A stretch of DNA of 64,000 nucleotides from Pseudoclavibacter soli DSM 23366 (lineage in GTDB: Bacteria; Actinomycetota; Actinomycetes; Actinomycetales; Microbacteriaceae): assembly GCF_000423505.1 (NCBI RefSeq), contig NZ_KE384027.1:581612-645611 (forward strand), in the 5' to 3' direction. The notes under the pieces were generated by a model that did no database searches, had not been told where the DNA came from, and worked only from the letters and a program-made list of their open reading frames with translations. Below are positions 18,252 through 26,683 of this stretch, one piece after another. How positions within the stretch are numbered: position 1 is the stretch's first letter; each line of letters starts with the position of its first letter. The position numbers and the translations under genes are program-made.

Positions 18252-19471
18252 TCTTGCTCAATATGAATATGACAATGGGGCTCTCGACACCCAGAAGCGC
18301 GAAGCGTAGAGAATCCTGGTTTCTTGGCGGGTTGAGCCTTTGGCTGCTCGCGAAGGTGCTTCGTTACTCTATGTTTGTAGTTGAAACGCCTCAGCTCGAG
18401 CTGGTGTTCGTGGGAGTTGAATTCCTCGCCTTAGTAATTCTCATTTTATTCGAGCTGATTTTCAATTTTTCGCAAGCTTCAAAGGTGCTCACGATATTCG
18501 TCATCTTGCTGTTGACCGTCGTCATAACGATGACAACCGGATACTTTTACTTGGCTGAAAGCGCCCTTATAATTGTCGTATCGCGCAACTGTAATTTGCG
18601 GTCAATTCTTCGTATCGCTTTTTGGACTTTGTGTATCGCTGTTGCGGTAGTTGTACTGACCTCTTTGGCTGGAATAATTCCGAACTATATCTTCACTTGG
18701 GGAGAACGAGTCAGGTTGGGGTTAGGATTCAAGTATGCTACATATGTTCCAGCTTTCGCGTTCGCGTTGATCGCTCTATATGGGTATCTTCAGTTCGAAT
18801 ATCTGAAACTGAGTTATTTGCTTTCCGCATTTTTCATCGAGGCCATTTTATTCTACTACACGGATACTCGTTTTCTAGCTGTCTTGGGCGCAGTTGGCGC
18901 GTTGTTTATGTTTATAGTTTCGAGATTCGTGATGCGTGATTCAAGAGTACTTCGGTTGTTGTGGATCACGCCTGCTTTATTTCTCGTTTTTCTTATCGGA
19001 TCTTACTGGTTGGCAGTCATGTATGATCCGGGGAGCAACTCGTATAATTCGTTGAATGTCCTACTCAGCGATAGGCTCGCCTTGGGCCAAGCGGCGATAT
19101 CAGACTGGGGTATTGCGTTGTGGGGACAAGAAGTTGAATACAATGCAATTACGTGGAACAGTGGTGTGCCAAGTCTACCTGACACCGTTAACGTCGTGGA
19201 CTCATCATATTTGAGTGCCTTGTTGCTCTTTGGGCCAGTTGTCTCAACTGCAATTTTTTCTTGTCTAACTATGCTGGCAGTAAATGGCTGTCGGCGCAAA
19301 GATTGGGGGCTGGTCATAGGCCTGTTGCTTATGGCGATCATGGGGCTGTTTGAGCCTCGGCTCCTTCTTTTAGAGTACAATCCGTTCTTATTGTGCTTCG
19401 GGCCTTTATTCCTTCGTGCGAAGTCGAAACCAAACATTGCCGACTCCCGCGTGGTATATCGAGGCGGGTGA
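18230..19471 (+). CDS. Wzy-like oligosaccharide repeat-unit polymerase
   Basis: 413 residues, almost entirely membrane-spanning (about 10-11 helices), with one larger polar loop near 270-320 and the motif GERVRLGLGFKYATYVPAFA near 165, which resembles the R-x-x-L-G-F region of Gram-positive Wzy proteins. Size, topology and place between a flippase and export regulators support a polymerase that joins repeat units outside the membrane. Sequence conservation in this family is too low for certainty. ATG 18230 overlaps the previous gene by 22 bp and has a poor ribosome site; ATG 18263 is an alternative. Confidence 0.72.
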   Translation: MHRSTSLILLNMNMTMGLSTPRSAKRRESWFLGGLSLWLLAKVLRYSMFVVETPQLELVFVGVEFLALVILILFELIFNFSQASKVLTIFVILLLTVVITMTTGYFYLAESALIIVVSRNCNLRSILRIAFWTLCIAVAVVVLTSLAGIIPNYIFTWGERVRLGLGFKYATYVPAFAFALIALYGYLQFEYLKLSYLLSAFFIEAILFYYTDTRFLAVLGAVGALFMFIVSRFVMRDSRVLRLLWITPALFLVFLIGSYWLAVMYDPGSNSYNSLNVLLSDRLALGQAAISDWGIALWGQEVEYNAITWNSGVPSLPDTVNVVDSSYLSALLLFGPVVSTAIFSCLTMLAVNGCRRKDWGLVIGLLLMAIMGLFEPRLLLLEYNPFLLCFGPLFLRAKSKPNIADSRVVYRGG

Positions 19472-19636
19472 AGTCTGTAAGTTCACTCGGTCTGCTGAAG
19501 GTTTGGTTGGCTGTTTTCCTTATGCTGCGGTTGCAGTTGGTTGATAGGACAGTGTCAGGTGGCACCGTTTTTCTCTTTAGGCACACAGCGATTCACGTTG
19601 GCGAGTGTTCGCGGGAGCAGTGGGAACAGAGGCGCT

Positions 19637-20089
19637 TCATCCAGCATTTACATCTTGGGGCCGCTTCGAAGCGGTCGCAAGAAGAACGCCAATGAACCCC
19701 CCGAAACTATTCATCGCCACATCAAATATGGAGGCGAAACGCTCGGGCAGTAGCAGCCCCTGACCGAGCTCAATAGTGACTGACACGGCTACGCAGCACA
19801 GTACGGCGACCCAAGCGAGACGGCGGGGCAGAAGCAGCGCGATCAGCAGGCCAGCTGGAATGAATAGCAGTACGTTCGCCGTGCGTTCCACGAAGGAGTA
19901 GTTGAGAAAGCCTGGTGCTCCGTGGGCGTGAAGCCACGCGAGAACGTGAAATAGTGTTCCATCGAGATCTCGGTCAACAGGTGTGGGCCAGAACGCGATG
20001 AAGCCAAGCGTCACCACATAAGCGGCTAGAGCAACGCTGACCCAAGCCCTGTGGCTGGGCGTGGGACTACGAGCGTGCGATTGGCGCAT
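19637..20089 (-). CDS. VanZ-like family membrane protein
   Basis: 150 residues with four membrane helices. Family features: AYVVTLGFIAFWPTPVD at the first helix, then ERTANVLLFIPAGLLIALLL, TIELGQGLLLPERFASIFDV and NSFGGFIGVLL, the VanZ pattern of an N-x-x-x-F-P-x-G helix and an E-x-x-Q motif. Its biochemical role is unknown; VanZ itself affects teicoplanin resistance and family members are frequent in cell-surface loci. It is convergent with the polymerase gene and divergent from the DUF4012 gene across 50 bp. Confidence 0.87.
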   Translation of the reverse strand: MRQSHARSPTPSHRAWVSVALAAYVVTLGFIAFWPTPVDRDLDGTLFHVLAWLHAHGAPGFLNYSFVERTANVLLFIPAGLLIALLLPRRLAWVAVLCCVAVSVTIELGQGLLLPERFASIFDVAMNSFGGFIGVLLATASKRPQDVNAG

Positions 20090-20139
20090 CCATTCATGCT
20101 ACGCGGGGTAAAGCCTATCGGCGCGGTAAGCTGAAGCGC

Positions 20140-21978
20140 ATGCCCAAGCACCAAGAGAAATCTCGAGCAACGCAACGACATCGAGGCGAGAAACGACGTC
20201 GCCGCTGGCCGTGGGTCGTTGGGGCTATCGTGCTGCTGGGGCTCCTTCTCGGTATCGCAGGGGCGGTCATCGCGACCAGTGCACTCAGCGCCCGAGACCA
20301 CTTGCAGGCTGCGAAATCCAACTTGAGCAGGGTCTCGGATCTTTACAAGGCGGGTGACCGCGATGGCGCAAAAGCCCAGTACGTCAGCGCGCGAAACGAA
20401 GCCAGTGCAGCCTCTGACGATGTCTCTGGATGGTTGTGGTCTGCCGGGCAGGTGACTCCTTGGGCAGGGAGCAACCTCACTGCAGTGCGAACTGTCGCTG
20501 ATCAGACGGCTGGAGTGCTGACTGATGCGCAGCCTCTGGCCGAGGCCGCGTTCGCGCTCAACCCGGATGAGCTCGTTCACGACGGGGCCTTAGATCTCGA
20601 TTCTCTGACATCGTTGATCGGGCAGCTGGATCCGCTGGATGCCCGACTGGAGGACGCCAAGCAGGCGCTTGACGCGGTGAACACGGATGGGTTGGTTTCA
20701 CAGGTTGCCGACGGGGTGACCCAGTTGCGCGATCAGGTGGATTCGCTGCAGCCAGGAGTGCAGCGAGCAGCAGATCTTGGACAGTATCTTCCGACCTTGC
20801 TTGGCAGTGACGGGCCGAAGAACTACCTGTTGCTCTTCCAGAACAATGCAGAGGTGCGAGCGCTTGGTGGAAACCCTGCTTCTCTGATGCTGCTGACCGT
20901 GGACAACGGACGACTTGAGATCAGCGACCAAAAGTCGAGTGGTGATTTCTCGAATGGGCGTGCCACGCCTATCGCAGACATAAACGAAGATACGTACAGC
21001 GTGTTCATCTCGAACGTGGCTCGCTATGAAATGGACATGACCGGCTTGCCCGACCTACCGCAAGTTGCCACGTTAGCTCAGGCCTGGTGGAAGGACGCTG
21101 GAGGGACGCAGCAGATCGATGGTGTGATGACGTTTGATCCGGTTGGGCTCAGCTATCTGCTTCGCGCGACTGGGCCGGTCACATTGCAGAACGGCGATGT
21201 GCTGACCTCAGACAATGTTGTGCAGGCGGTGCTCAGCGACGTGTACGCGAAGTATTCGCTGCCCGCCGCTCAAGATGCGTACTTTGCGGCAGCGGCTGCG
21301 TCGGTGTTCGACGCGTTGACGGACCAGCCGGTGGATGCGCAAAAGCTCGTTGAAGCACTCGGGCAGTCAGTCGACGAACGCCGCCTGCTGTTCTGGAGCG
21401 CTGACGAGAACGTGCAAAATGCACTCTCTGACAACAGTGACCTGCAAGGGGTTATTCCGGAAGACGGTACAGGGGCTGACGACACGACCTCGGTCGGCGT
21501 CTATCTCTGGGACACTACCGGCTCGAAGATCGATTACCACGTGCGTAACGACAATGACCTAGTCAAGAAAGTCTGCCAGAGTAGTGGAACGACAACGTAT
21601 AGCGTCGACATCTCGCTGACCTCAACCATCACACCGGAGGAAGCGCAGCAGTTGCCGGCGTATGTGCTGCCAGACGGGCCAAAAGCGGCCCAACGCTTCG
21701 GCACGGACATCTACGTCTTTGGGCCGCAAGGCAGCACCTTCGCTGGCATGGAAGTGATCAGCGGTGGGCTTGACCAAGGAGTTCGACAGGAAGGTGCGAC
21801 CTTGGGGCGGCCGGCGGTGCGAATCGGTACACAGATGGCGTTCGGCACTACGACAACGGTTCGGGTGACTTTCACGGCGCCCACCGCAGCCAACGACCTC
21901 TCGACCCTCAACCTGCTGACTACGCCGATGGTGCAGCCAGTCGGCGCGAAGGCCTCAACCACTGACGAGTGTGAGTAA
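20140..21978 (+). CDS. DUF4012 domain-containing membrane-anchored protein
   Basis: 612 residues. A very basic N-terminus (RHRGEKRRRRW) precedes one membrane helix (VVGAIVLLGLLLGIAGAVIA), then a long extracellular part. Signature segments of DUF4012 are visible: NYLLLFQNNAEVRALGGNPA, ARYEMDMTGLPDLPQVATLA and IDGVMTFDPVGLSYLLRATG. The family is common in actinobacterial polysaccharide loci and has no settled function; a role in attaching or processing an exported polymer is plausible because its fold shares features with LytR-CpsA-Psr proteins, but that is inference. Only two cysteines flank the C-terminal domain (KKVCQSS and TDECE), possibly a disulfide. Confidence 0.88.
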   Translation: MPKHQEKSRATQRHRGEKRRRRWPWVVGAIVLLGLLLGIAGAVIATSALSARDHLQAAKSNLSRVSDLYKAGDRDGAKAQYVSARNEASAASDDVSGWLWSAGQVTPWAGSNLTAVRTVADQTAGVLTDAQPLAEAAFALNPDELVHDGALDLDSLTSLIGQLDPLDARLEDAKQALDAVNTDGLVSQVADGVTQLRDQVDSLQPGVQRAADLGQYLPTLLGSDGPKNYLLLFQNNAEVRALGGNPASLMLLTVDNGRLEISDQKSSGDFSNGRATPIADINEDTYSVFISNVARYEMDMTGLPDLPQVATLAQAWWKDAGGTQQIDGVMTFDPVGLSYLLRATGPVTLQNGDVLTSDNVVQAVLSDVYAKYSLPAAQDAYFAAAAASVFDALTDQPVDAQKLVEALGQSVDERRLLFWSADENVQNALSDNSDLQGVIPEDGTGADDTTSVGVYLWDTTGSKIDYHVRNDNDLVKKVCQSSGTTTYSVDISLTSTITPEEAQQLPAYVLPDGPKAAQRFGTDIYVFGPQGSTFAGMEVISGGLDQGVRQEGATLGRPAVRIGTQMAFGTTTTVRVTFTAPTAANDLSTLNLLTTPMVQPVGAKASTTDECE

Positions 21979-22042
21979 TGCCTAAGTCAGTTGTGCAGAA
22001 AAAGTCGGCTAAACTGCCTGAGACCATAGAGGGGGTTGCCGC

Positions 22043-23653
22043 GTGACGGTACAGGAGTACTGGAAGATCGCCCGACGATACTGGATGCTGATCGTCGGGG
22101 CGCTGATCGCTGGCGTGGTATTGGCGACAGCGGTGACGCTCTTCATGCCCAAGAAATATCAAGCGACGGCAAGCGGGTTCATTTCGGTTCCCGCCTCGCA
22201 AGAAACAGCTTCAGGCTCCGTCTCGGCAGATACTTATGCCAAGTCGCGGGCCAAATCGTATGTGGAACTGGGGCAGAGTAAGTCCGTAGCGGAAAAAGTC
22301 ATCTCTCGGCTCGGATTGACCACGACACCGGCAGCGCTGCTGGGGCAAGTCTCGGTGACTGCACCTACCAACACTGTGACCATTCAAGTCACTGCGACTG
22401 CGCGCACCGCCCAGGCATCAGCGGATTTGGCCAATGCATGGATTGATGAACTGACCGAGCAGATTAACGAAGTTGAATCTGCATGGAAGCAGACTGGCAC
22501 TGAGGGCAGCGAAACCCCCGTGTCGACTCTGGTCACGTATGACGAGGCGACTGCGCCGACCTCAGCGAGCTCTCCGAAACTCATGCTGAACGTCGCCATT
22601 GGCGGGTTGGCCGGGCTCGTACTCGGTGCAGGTGCGGCAATTGCCCTCACCGTCTTCGACCGCCGCCTGCGCAGCGCCGAAGCCATCACCGAACAATTCG
22701 ATGTGGCGATTATGGGCAAGCTGCCCGAGACGAACTGGTTCACGAAGCACAAGTCCCGGCTGCTCGCAGAAGAGACACAACACAGTCGCACGAAGGGCGA
22801 CGCAACCACGGCGTTCCGCGAGGCACTGCGCGAACTGCGCACGAACATCCAATATGTCGACGTGGATCATCCAGTTCGGGCACTCATGGTGACTTCATCG
22901 TTGCCCGGCGAAGGCAAATCAACGGTGGCTGCAAACTTGGCTGTCGCACTCGCTGATGCAGGAGAGACAGTCGTACTGATCGATGGTGACCTGCGTCGCC
23001 CCACGGTGGCCAAGACCTTCGGCCTGTCATCAGGTGCCGGTGTGACCGATGTACTCGCCGGGCGAGCCGAGTTGGGAGCAGTGCTGCAGCGCTGGCGTTT
23101 AGGCACGGAGCTGTACTTGCTGCCGGCAGGGCATTTGCCGCCGAACCCGAGTGAGCTTCTCGGCTCTGATGCGATGACTGACCTGCTGCGTGAGCTCTCG
23201 GGGTATGCAATTATCTTGATCGATGCTCCGCCCACGTTGCCAGTAACCGACGCTGCCGTGCTGAGCACCAAAGTCGATGGCGTGATTGTCGCGGTAGTCG
23301 CAGGCAAGACCACCAGTGACCAGCTCGGCACGACGCTTGAGCATCTGCACCGAGTCAAGGCCAACATCTATGGCGTGGTACTCAACCGTGTGCCGACCAA
23401 GGGTATCGACTCTGAAGGGTATGGCTATTACTCCAGCGGGTACACCTCCAACGCTCCGGCAAAGCCCGTGACCGTAGAACGGGTGGCCCCTCTGCGCGCA
23501 GATGTGACTGCCGATGGGCGGTTACGAGTCACCCCCGATGCCACCGCAGCGCAGGCTCCGGTGAAGTCTTCCGCCCGGCCACCGCGTGCAGAGCACGCAG
23601 ACAAAGACTTGAGCTTTGATGATCTTCTAGCATTCTCCAAGGATGAGAACTGA
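22043..23653 (+). CDS. Polysaccharide chain-length regulator fused to BY-type tyrosine kinase (Wzz-Wzc)
   Basis: 536 residues. Residues 1-200 are a Wzz domain with two membrane helices (WMLIVGALIAGVVLATAVTL and VAIGGLAGLVLGAGAAIALT) around an extracellular loop. Residues ~270-460 are a bacterial tyrosine kinase: Walker A PGEGKST with Lys293, Walker A' VVLIDGDLRRP, and Walker B AIILIDAPP. A tyrosine cluster (SEGYGYYSSGY) near 470 is the expected autophosphorylation tail, followed by a ~65-residue acidic extension. GTG 22043 start. The cognate phosphatase follows after 2 bp, so the pair should cycle phosphorylation to set polymer length and export. Confidence 0.94.
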   Translation: MTVQEYWKIARRYWMLIVGALIAGVVLATAVTLFMPKKYQATASGFISVPASQETASGSVSADTYAKSRAKSYVELGQSKSVAEKVISRLGLTTTPAALLGQVSVTAPTNTVTIQVTATARTAQASADLANAWIDELTEQINEVESAWKQTGTEGSETPVSTLVTYDEATAPTSASSPKLMLNVAIGGLAGLVLGAGAAIALTVFDRRLRSAEAITEQFDVAIMGKLPETNWFTKHKSRLLAEETQHSRTKGDATTAFREALRELRTNIQYVDVDHPVRALMVTSSLPGEGKSTVAANLAVALADAGETVVLIDGDLRRPTVAKTFGLSSGAGVTDVLAGRAELGAVLQRWRLGTELYLLPAGHLPPNPSELLGSDAMTDLLRELSGYAIILIDAPPTLPVTDAAVLSTKVDGVIVAVVAGKTTSDQLGTTLEHLHRVKANIYGVVLNRVPTKGIDSEGYGYYSSGYTSNAPAKPVTVERVAPLRADVTADGRLRVTPDATAAQAPVKSSARPPRAEHADKDLSFDDLLAFSKDEN

Positions 23654-23655
23654 GC

Positions 23656-24378
23656 ATGCCGACTCGACGCTCTTTGCGTGCGCAGGAGCGAGCGAAACAG
23701 CAGCAACCGACTGGGCCAAGAAGGTTTCTGACACCCGGGCACTCCCTTTCTCGAGACGATGCTTCTGAGCTGCAGGATGAACACGCACGGCGATTTCGAG
23801 TGCTCACCGTCTGTACTGGCAATATTTGTCGCTCGCCACTGGCTGAGCTACTCATAGCGAGTCTCGTCGATCCGAAGCAGATCGAAGTGTCAAGCGCAGG
23901 GACAGGTGCGCCTGCGGGGTCACCTGTCGACGAGACGGTTGCGGAGCTGGCTAGCCTTCGTGGACTCGACCCCAGCAGACACCGAGCGCGCCGAATCACT
24001 GAGGAGATCATCGCTGGTAGCGATCTCGTGTTGGCGCTGACGGAACGGCACCGAGAGCGCGTGGTGGCGCTGCATCCGGCTGCGATTGGCCAGGCATTTA
24101 CGCTGCGTGAGTATGCGACGATCGTCTTGGCCATCCAACGTGGCGTGGCAGCGGGGATTACTGAGGTGCCGAGCGGCCCGGAAGGATGGCGTGCATTGGC
24201 GGGAGACCTGCGCTCGTCAGTGCGACGTGCTGCACAGCAACGTGGGGATTCAGCCGATTGGCTGGATATCACCGACCCGATCGGTGGCACTCGAGACCTG
24301 CATGAGCGAGTCGCTGCTCATATCGAAGCTGCGGTGCAGGCAGTGGTGCCCGCATTGCGCTATAGCGCTGACCGTTAG
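23656..24378 (+). CDS. Low-molecular-weight protein tyrosine phosphatase (Wzb-like)
   Basis: 240 residues. The active-site loop VCTGNICRSP (Cys53, Arg59) and the general-acid DP pair at Asp207 (ITDPIGG) define the family; a usual domain is ~150 residues, and this one has a ~47-residue basic N-terminal extension (RRSLRAQERAKQQQP) of unknown role. It lies 2 bp after the BY-kinase and is expected to dephosphorylate its tyrosine tail. A 133-bp gap then separates it from an iron-controlled unit. Confidence 0.93.
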   Translation: MPTRRSLRAQERAKQQQPTGPRRFLTPGHSLSRDDASELQDEHARRFRVLTVCTGNICRSPLAELLIASLVDPKQIEVSSAGTGAPAGSPVDETVAELASLRGLDPSRHRARRITEEIIAGSDLVLALTERHRERVVALHPAAIGQAFTLREYATIVLAIQRGVAAGITEVPSGPEGWRALAGDLRSSVRRAAQQRGDSADWLDITDPIGGTRDLHERVAAHIEAAVQAVVPALRYSADR

Positions 24379-24453
24379 TAGCCTCTCCGGGCCTCTTGTC
24401 GGTTGTCGCCGTACAGCTTTCCCGATAAGCTGGAGAGAGACAGCAGGTGTTTC

Positions 24454-24470
24454 TAAGGCAAGCCTAAATT
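24454..24470 (+). promoter_or_regulatory. DtxR/IdeR-like iron box before the SufC/SufD-like pair
   Basis: TAAGGCAAGCCTAAATT closely resembles the actinobacterial iron-regulator site (consensus close to TTAGGTTAGSCTAACCTAA, often seen as TTAGGCAAGCCTAA). It overlaps a possible -10 hexamer TAAATT (24465-24470) and ends 42 bp before the sufC-like start, the right place for repression by an iron-loaded DtxR-type protein. Recognised by eye; not scored. Confidence 0.55.
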
Positions 24471-24511
24471 ACTTGGATGCTGAACTCTGCTGCTGACAGG
24501 GGAGGGCGTTT

Positions 24512-25246
24512 ATGGCCGGTGCAAGTGCACTTAGTCTGCAGGGTGTTGAGGTCGCGGCTGCGGGCCGTACCGTGTGCCGTGGTGTCGATCTTGACCTACC
24601 TCATGGTGAGATTCACGTGTTGTTCGGCCCTAATGGGTCGGGCAAATCATCTCTGCTGAGCGCGATCATGGGGTTGCCTGGGTATGAGCTCACTGCCGGG
24701 CGGGCGCTGCTTGACGGCACAGACCTTACCGAACTCGACTTGGCCGGGCGCGCTCGAGCTGGTCTCGGCATCGCTTATCAGCGGCCCCCTGCGATCAACG
24801 GTGTGTCGATCGCGGCGCTCGCCGAATCGCTGGGCGCAACCGGGCATCTTCGCGAAGAAGAAGCCGCTCTCGACTTGGTGAATTTCGAATCGCGCGACGT
24901 GAACTCAGGGTTTTCGGGCGGTGAGATCAAACGCTGGGAGATTCTCAAACTGTTCTTGCAACAGCCAGAGGTGTGCCTCTTTGACGAACCCGAGAGCGGT
25001 GTTGACCTCGAACACATCGCCGCTGTCGGTGCCGCGATCGAGCGGCTGCTGGCCCAGCCCGCTCCGAGCGGACGCCCCCGATCTGCGCTGATCATCACCC
25101 ACACCGGGTTCATTCTCGACTACGTGAAAGCGACCACCGGGCACATGATGATCGACGGTCACATCGTCTACTCGGGCCCAGCCGCCGAACTGTTCGACCA
25201 CATTCGCAACCACGGATACTCGGTGCCGGGCGCATCCGCCGCCTGA
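24512..25246 (+). CDS. SufC-like ABC ATPase of a minimal SUF (SmsC-type) Fe-S assembly unit
   Basis: 244 residues. Soluble ABC ATPase with Walker A GPNGSGKSS, signature FSGGEIKRWEI and Walker B VCLFDEPESGVDLEH; the ESGVDLE sequence after Walker B is characteristic of SufC rather than of importers. It is followed after 29 bp by a SufB/D-family gene, and no cysteine desulfurase or SufU is present, which matches the two-gene SUF-like minimal layout known from archaea and some bacteria. Probably powers conformational change of a SufB/D-type scaffold. Most actinobacteria also have a full suf operon elsewhere, so this would be an accessory unit. ATG 24512 follows GGGGAGGG. Confidence 0.85.
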   Translation: MAGASALSLQGVEVAAAGRTVCRGVDLDLPHGEIHVLFGPNGSGKSSLLSAIMGLPGYELTAGRALLDGTDLTELDLAGRARAGLGIAYQRPPAINGVSIAALAESLGATGHLREEEAALDLVNFESRDVNSGFSGGEIKRWEILKLFLQQPEVCLFDEPESGVDLEHIAAVGAAIERLLAQPAPSGRPRSALIITHTGFILDYVKATTGHMMIDGHIVYSGPAAELFDHIRNHGYSVPGASAA

Positions 25247-25275
25247 ACCCGACCCAAGAGAAACGGAGCTCAAAG

Positions 25276-26390
25276 ATGAGTACAGTCGCACTGAACACTC
25301 CACTGCCGGTCGCGGTGCAAGACAGCCTCGCCCCGATCGGGTACAGCGACGAAGCACAGCGCGCCGCTACGGTCGTGATCGTCGACCAGAACGTCGGGCA
25401 TGTCTCGGTGACCGATGCCAACGTTGAAGTGCTGCCGCTTCAAGAGGCGCTGAAGACGCACGACTGGGTGCAAGATCTGCTGTGGAGCCTGATCGCGCCC
25501 GAGGAGAATGACGATGTGCGTCGCGTCGCCGAAAGCACAGAGCCGGTGAACGGGCATTTCATTCATGTGAAGGCCGGTGCTGATGTGAAACTCCCCTGCG
25601 GGCGTTCACCGTACTTGAGACTCCGCAGGGGCGACAGCACGTGCATAACCTCACCGTGATCGAAGAGGGAGCCCGCGTCGAGGTCGTTTCAGGAGACGCG
25701 GTTGCGCCCATCGTGCGCGCCGGTGAGCACGTCTCGATTTCAGAGACCTTCATTCGAAAGGGCGCGGTTTACAACGAGACCAGCTTGGAACACTGGGGCG
25801 GCGACATGCAGGTACGCTCCTATTCTCGCACCCTGATCGAAGACGACGCCACGGTCACGACGACGCCTATTGCGCTGCATGGCATCAAACACCATCAAGA
25901 CGAGGCCAAGGCCGTAGTTGGTCGCAATGCGACCTACAATTCGCAGTCGGTTGTCTATGCACCAGAAGGCACCGAACGCGTCAGCATCAGCGAGCTCGAA
26001 CTGCTTGATGACGGCGCCAGTGCGGAGAACCTCGCGCGCATGGTCGCCGCCGGAGGGCGCATCGAGCACCATTCCAAACTGGTGGGTACCGGTACCAACA
26101 CCAAGGGCTACCTGGGCTGCGACGGGCTGAAGATCGATGACCAGGGCTACATCGAATCGGTGCCGTCGCTGCGCGCGATCAACGACCAGTCGCAGTTGTC
26201 GCATGAGGCCTCGATCGGCACGATCGACCAAGAGAAGCTCGGCTACCTGATGGTCACGGGGCTCGACGAGGAGGCCGCACGTAACCTCATCATTTCGGGC
26301 TTCCTCGACCTTGAAGAAGGCGTACTGCCAGAGTCGGCACGTGAGCAGGTGCGGGGATTTGTCGCCCAGGCGCGATCAGGTGCGCTCTAG
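25276..26390 (+). pseudogene. SufB/SufD-family Fe-S scaffold protein (SmsB-type), split by a frameshift
   Basis: Reads as one ~371-residue protein if a single C is added to the C4 run at 25593-25596. Frame 1 from ATG 25276 gives 106 normal residues ending GADVKLP and then nonsense to a stop at 25659; the correct continuation RAFTVLETPQGRQHVHNLTV is in the next frame, open to 26390. The C-terminal SufB/D signature is intact (LSHEASIGTIDQEKLGYLMV then GLDEEAARNLIISGF), so most of the gene is undegraded. Either a recent inactivating mutation or a sequencing error in a homopolymer. With the preceding ATPase it would form the minimal SUF-like unit. Confidence 0.82.
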
Positions 26391-26404
26391 AAGTTACTGG
26401 AGCG

Positions 26405-26433
26405 CTCGCTGACGGTCTACAATCGTCAGCGAG
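26405..26433 (+). terminator. Stem-loop after the sufD-like gene
   Basis: Perfect 10-bp stem CTCGCTGACG / CGTCAGCGAG with a 9-nt loop, 15 bp after the stop codon at 26390. No uridine run follows, so termination efficiency is uncertain. Confidence 0.55.
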
Positions 26434-26571
26434 GGTGGGAGCCCCCCATCGTCGAGTCAATCTACGAGGTGTTGGGTTTCGTGCTGCCTGGCAAGTGATT
26501 TTTGACCCGCACCGGTGGGAGAAAACGCCGCATGGCCTGACTGCGGACTACGAATCTGGAGACGGATCGTG

Positions 26572-26612
26572 ATGATTCACACACTGCGCAAATCGGTATG
26601 ATTCATAGTGTG
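26572..26612 (+). promoter_or_regulatory. Candidate promoter with direct and inverted repeats before the EAL gene
   Basis: The octamer ATGATTCA occurs at 26572-26579 and 26598-26605, 26 bp apart; the second copy overlaps a -10-like TATGAT (26597-26602). An inverted repeat CACACT (26580-26585) / AGTGTG (26607-26612) is interleaved. The arrangement looks like regulator sites over a promoter. The rest of the 293-bp gap holds no gene. Confidence 0.35.
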
Positions 26613-26683
26613 AGCTGAGTATCACCTCATGTCTCACAGCCTGATGCGCCCGGGGGAAGACGGCGCGTGAAGAGGGAATCATC

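Noticed and set aside
19472..19636. Overlapping short frames between the polymerase and VanZ genes
   Set aside because: They run across the ends of both real genes in other frames and have no start signals or family resemblance.
25590..25600. Programmed frameshifting in the SufD-like gene
   Set aside because: C4 is a poor slippery site, no stimulatory hairpin is evident just downstream, and the family is not known to use recoding. A mutation or sequencing error is simpler.
26391..26683. Possible c-di-GMP riboswitch before the EAL gene
   Set aside because: No GEMM-type core or tetraloop-receptor pattern is visible; the structures present are explained by a terminator of the upstream gene and small repeats at the promoter.
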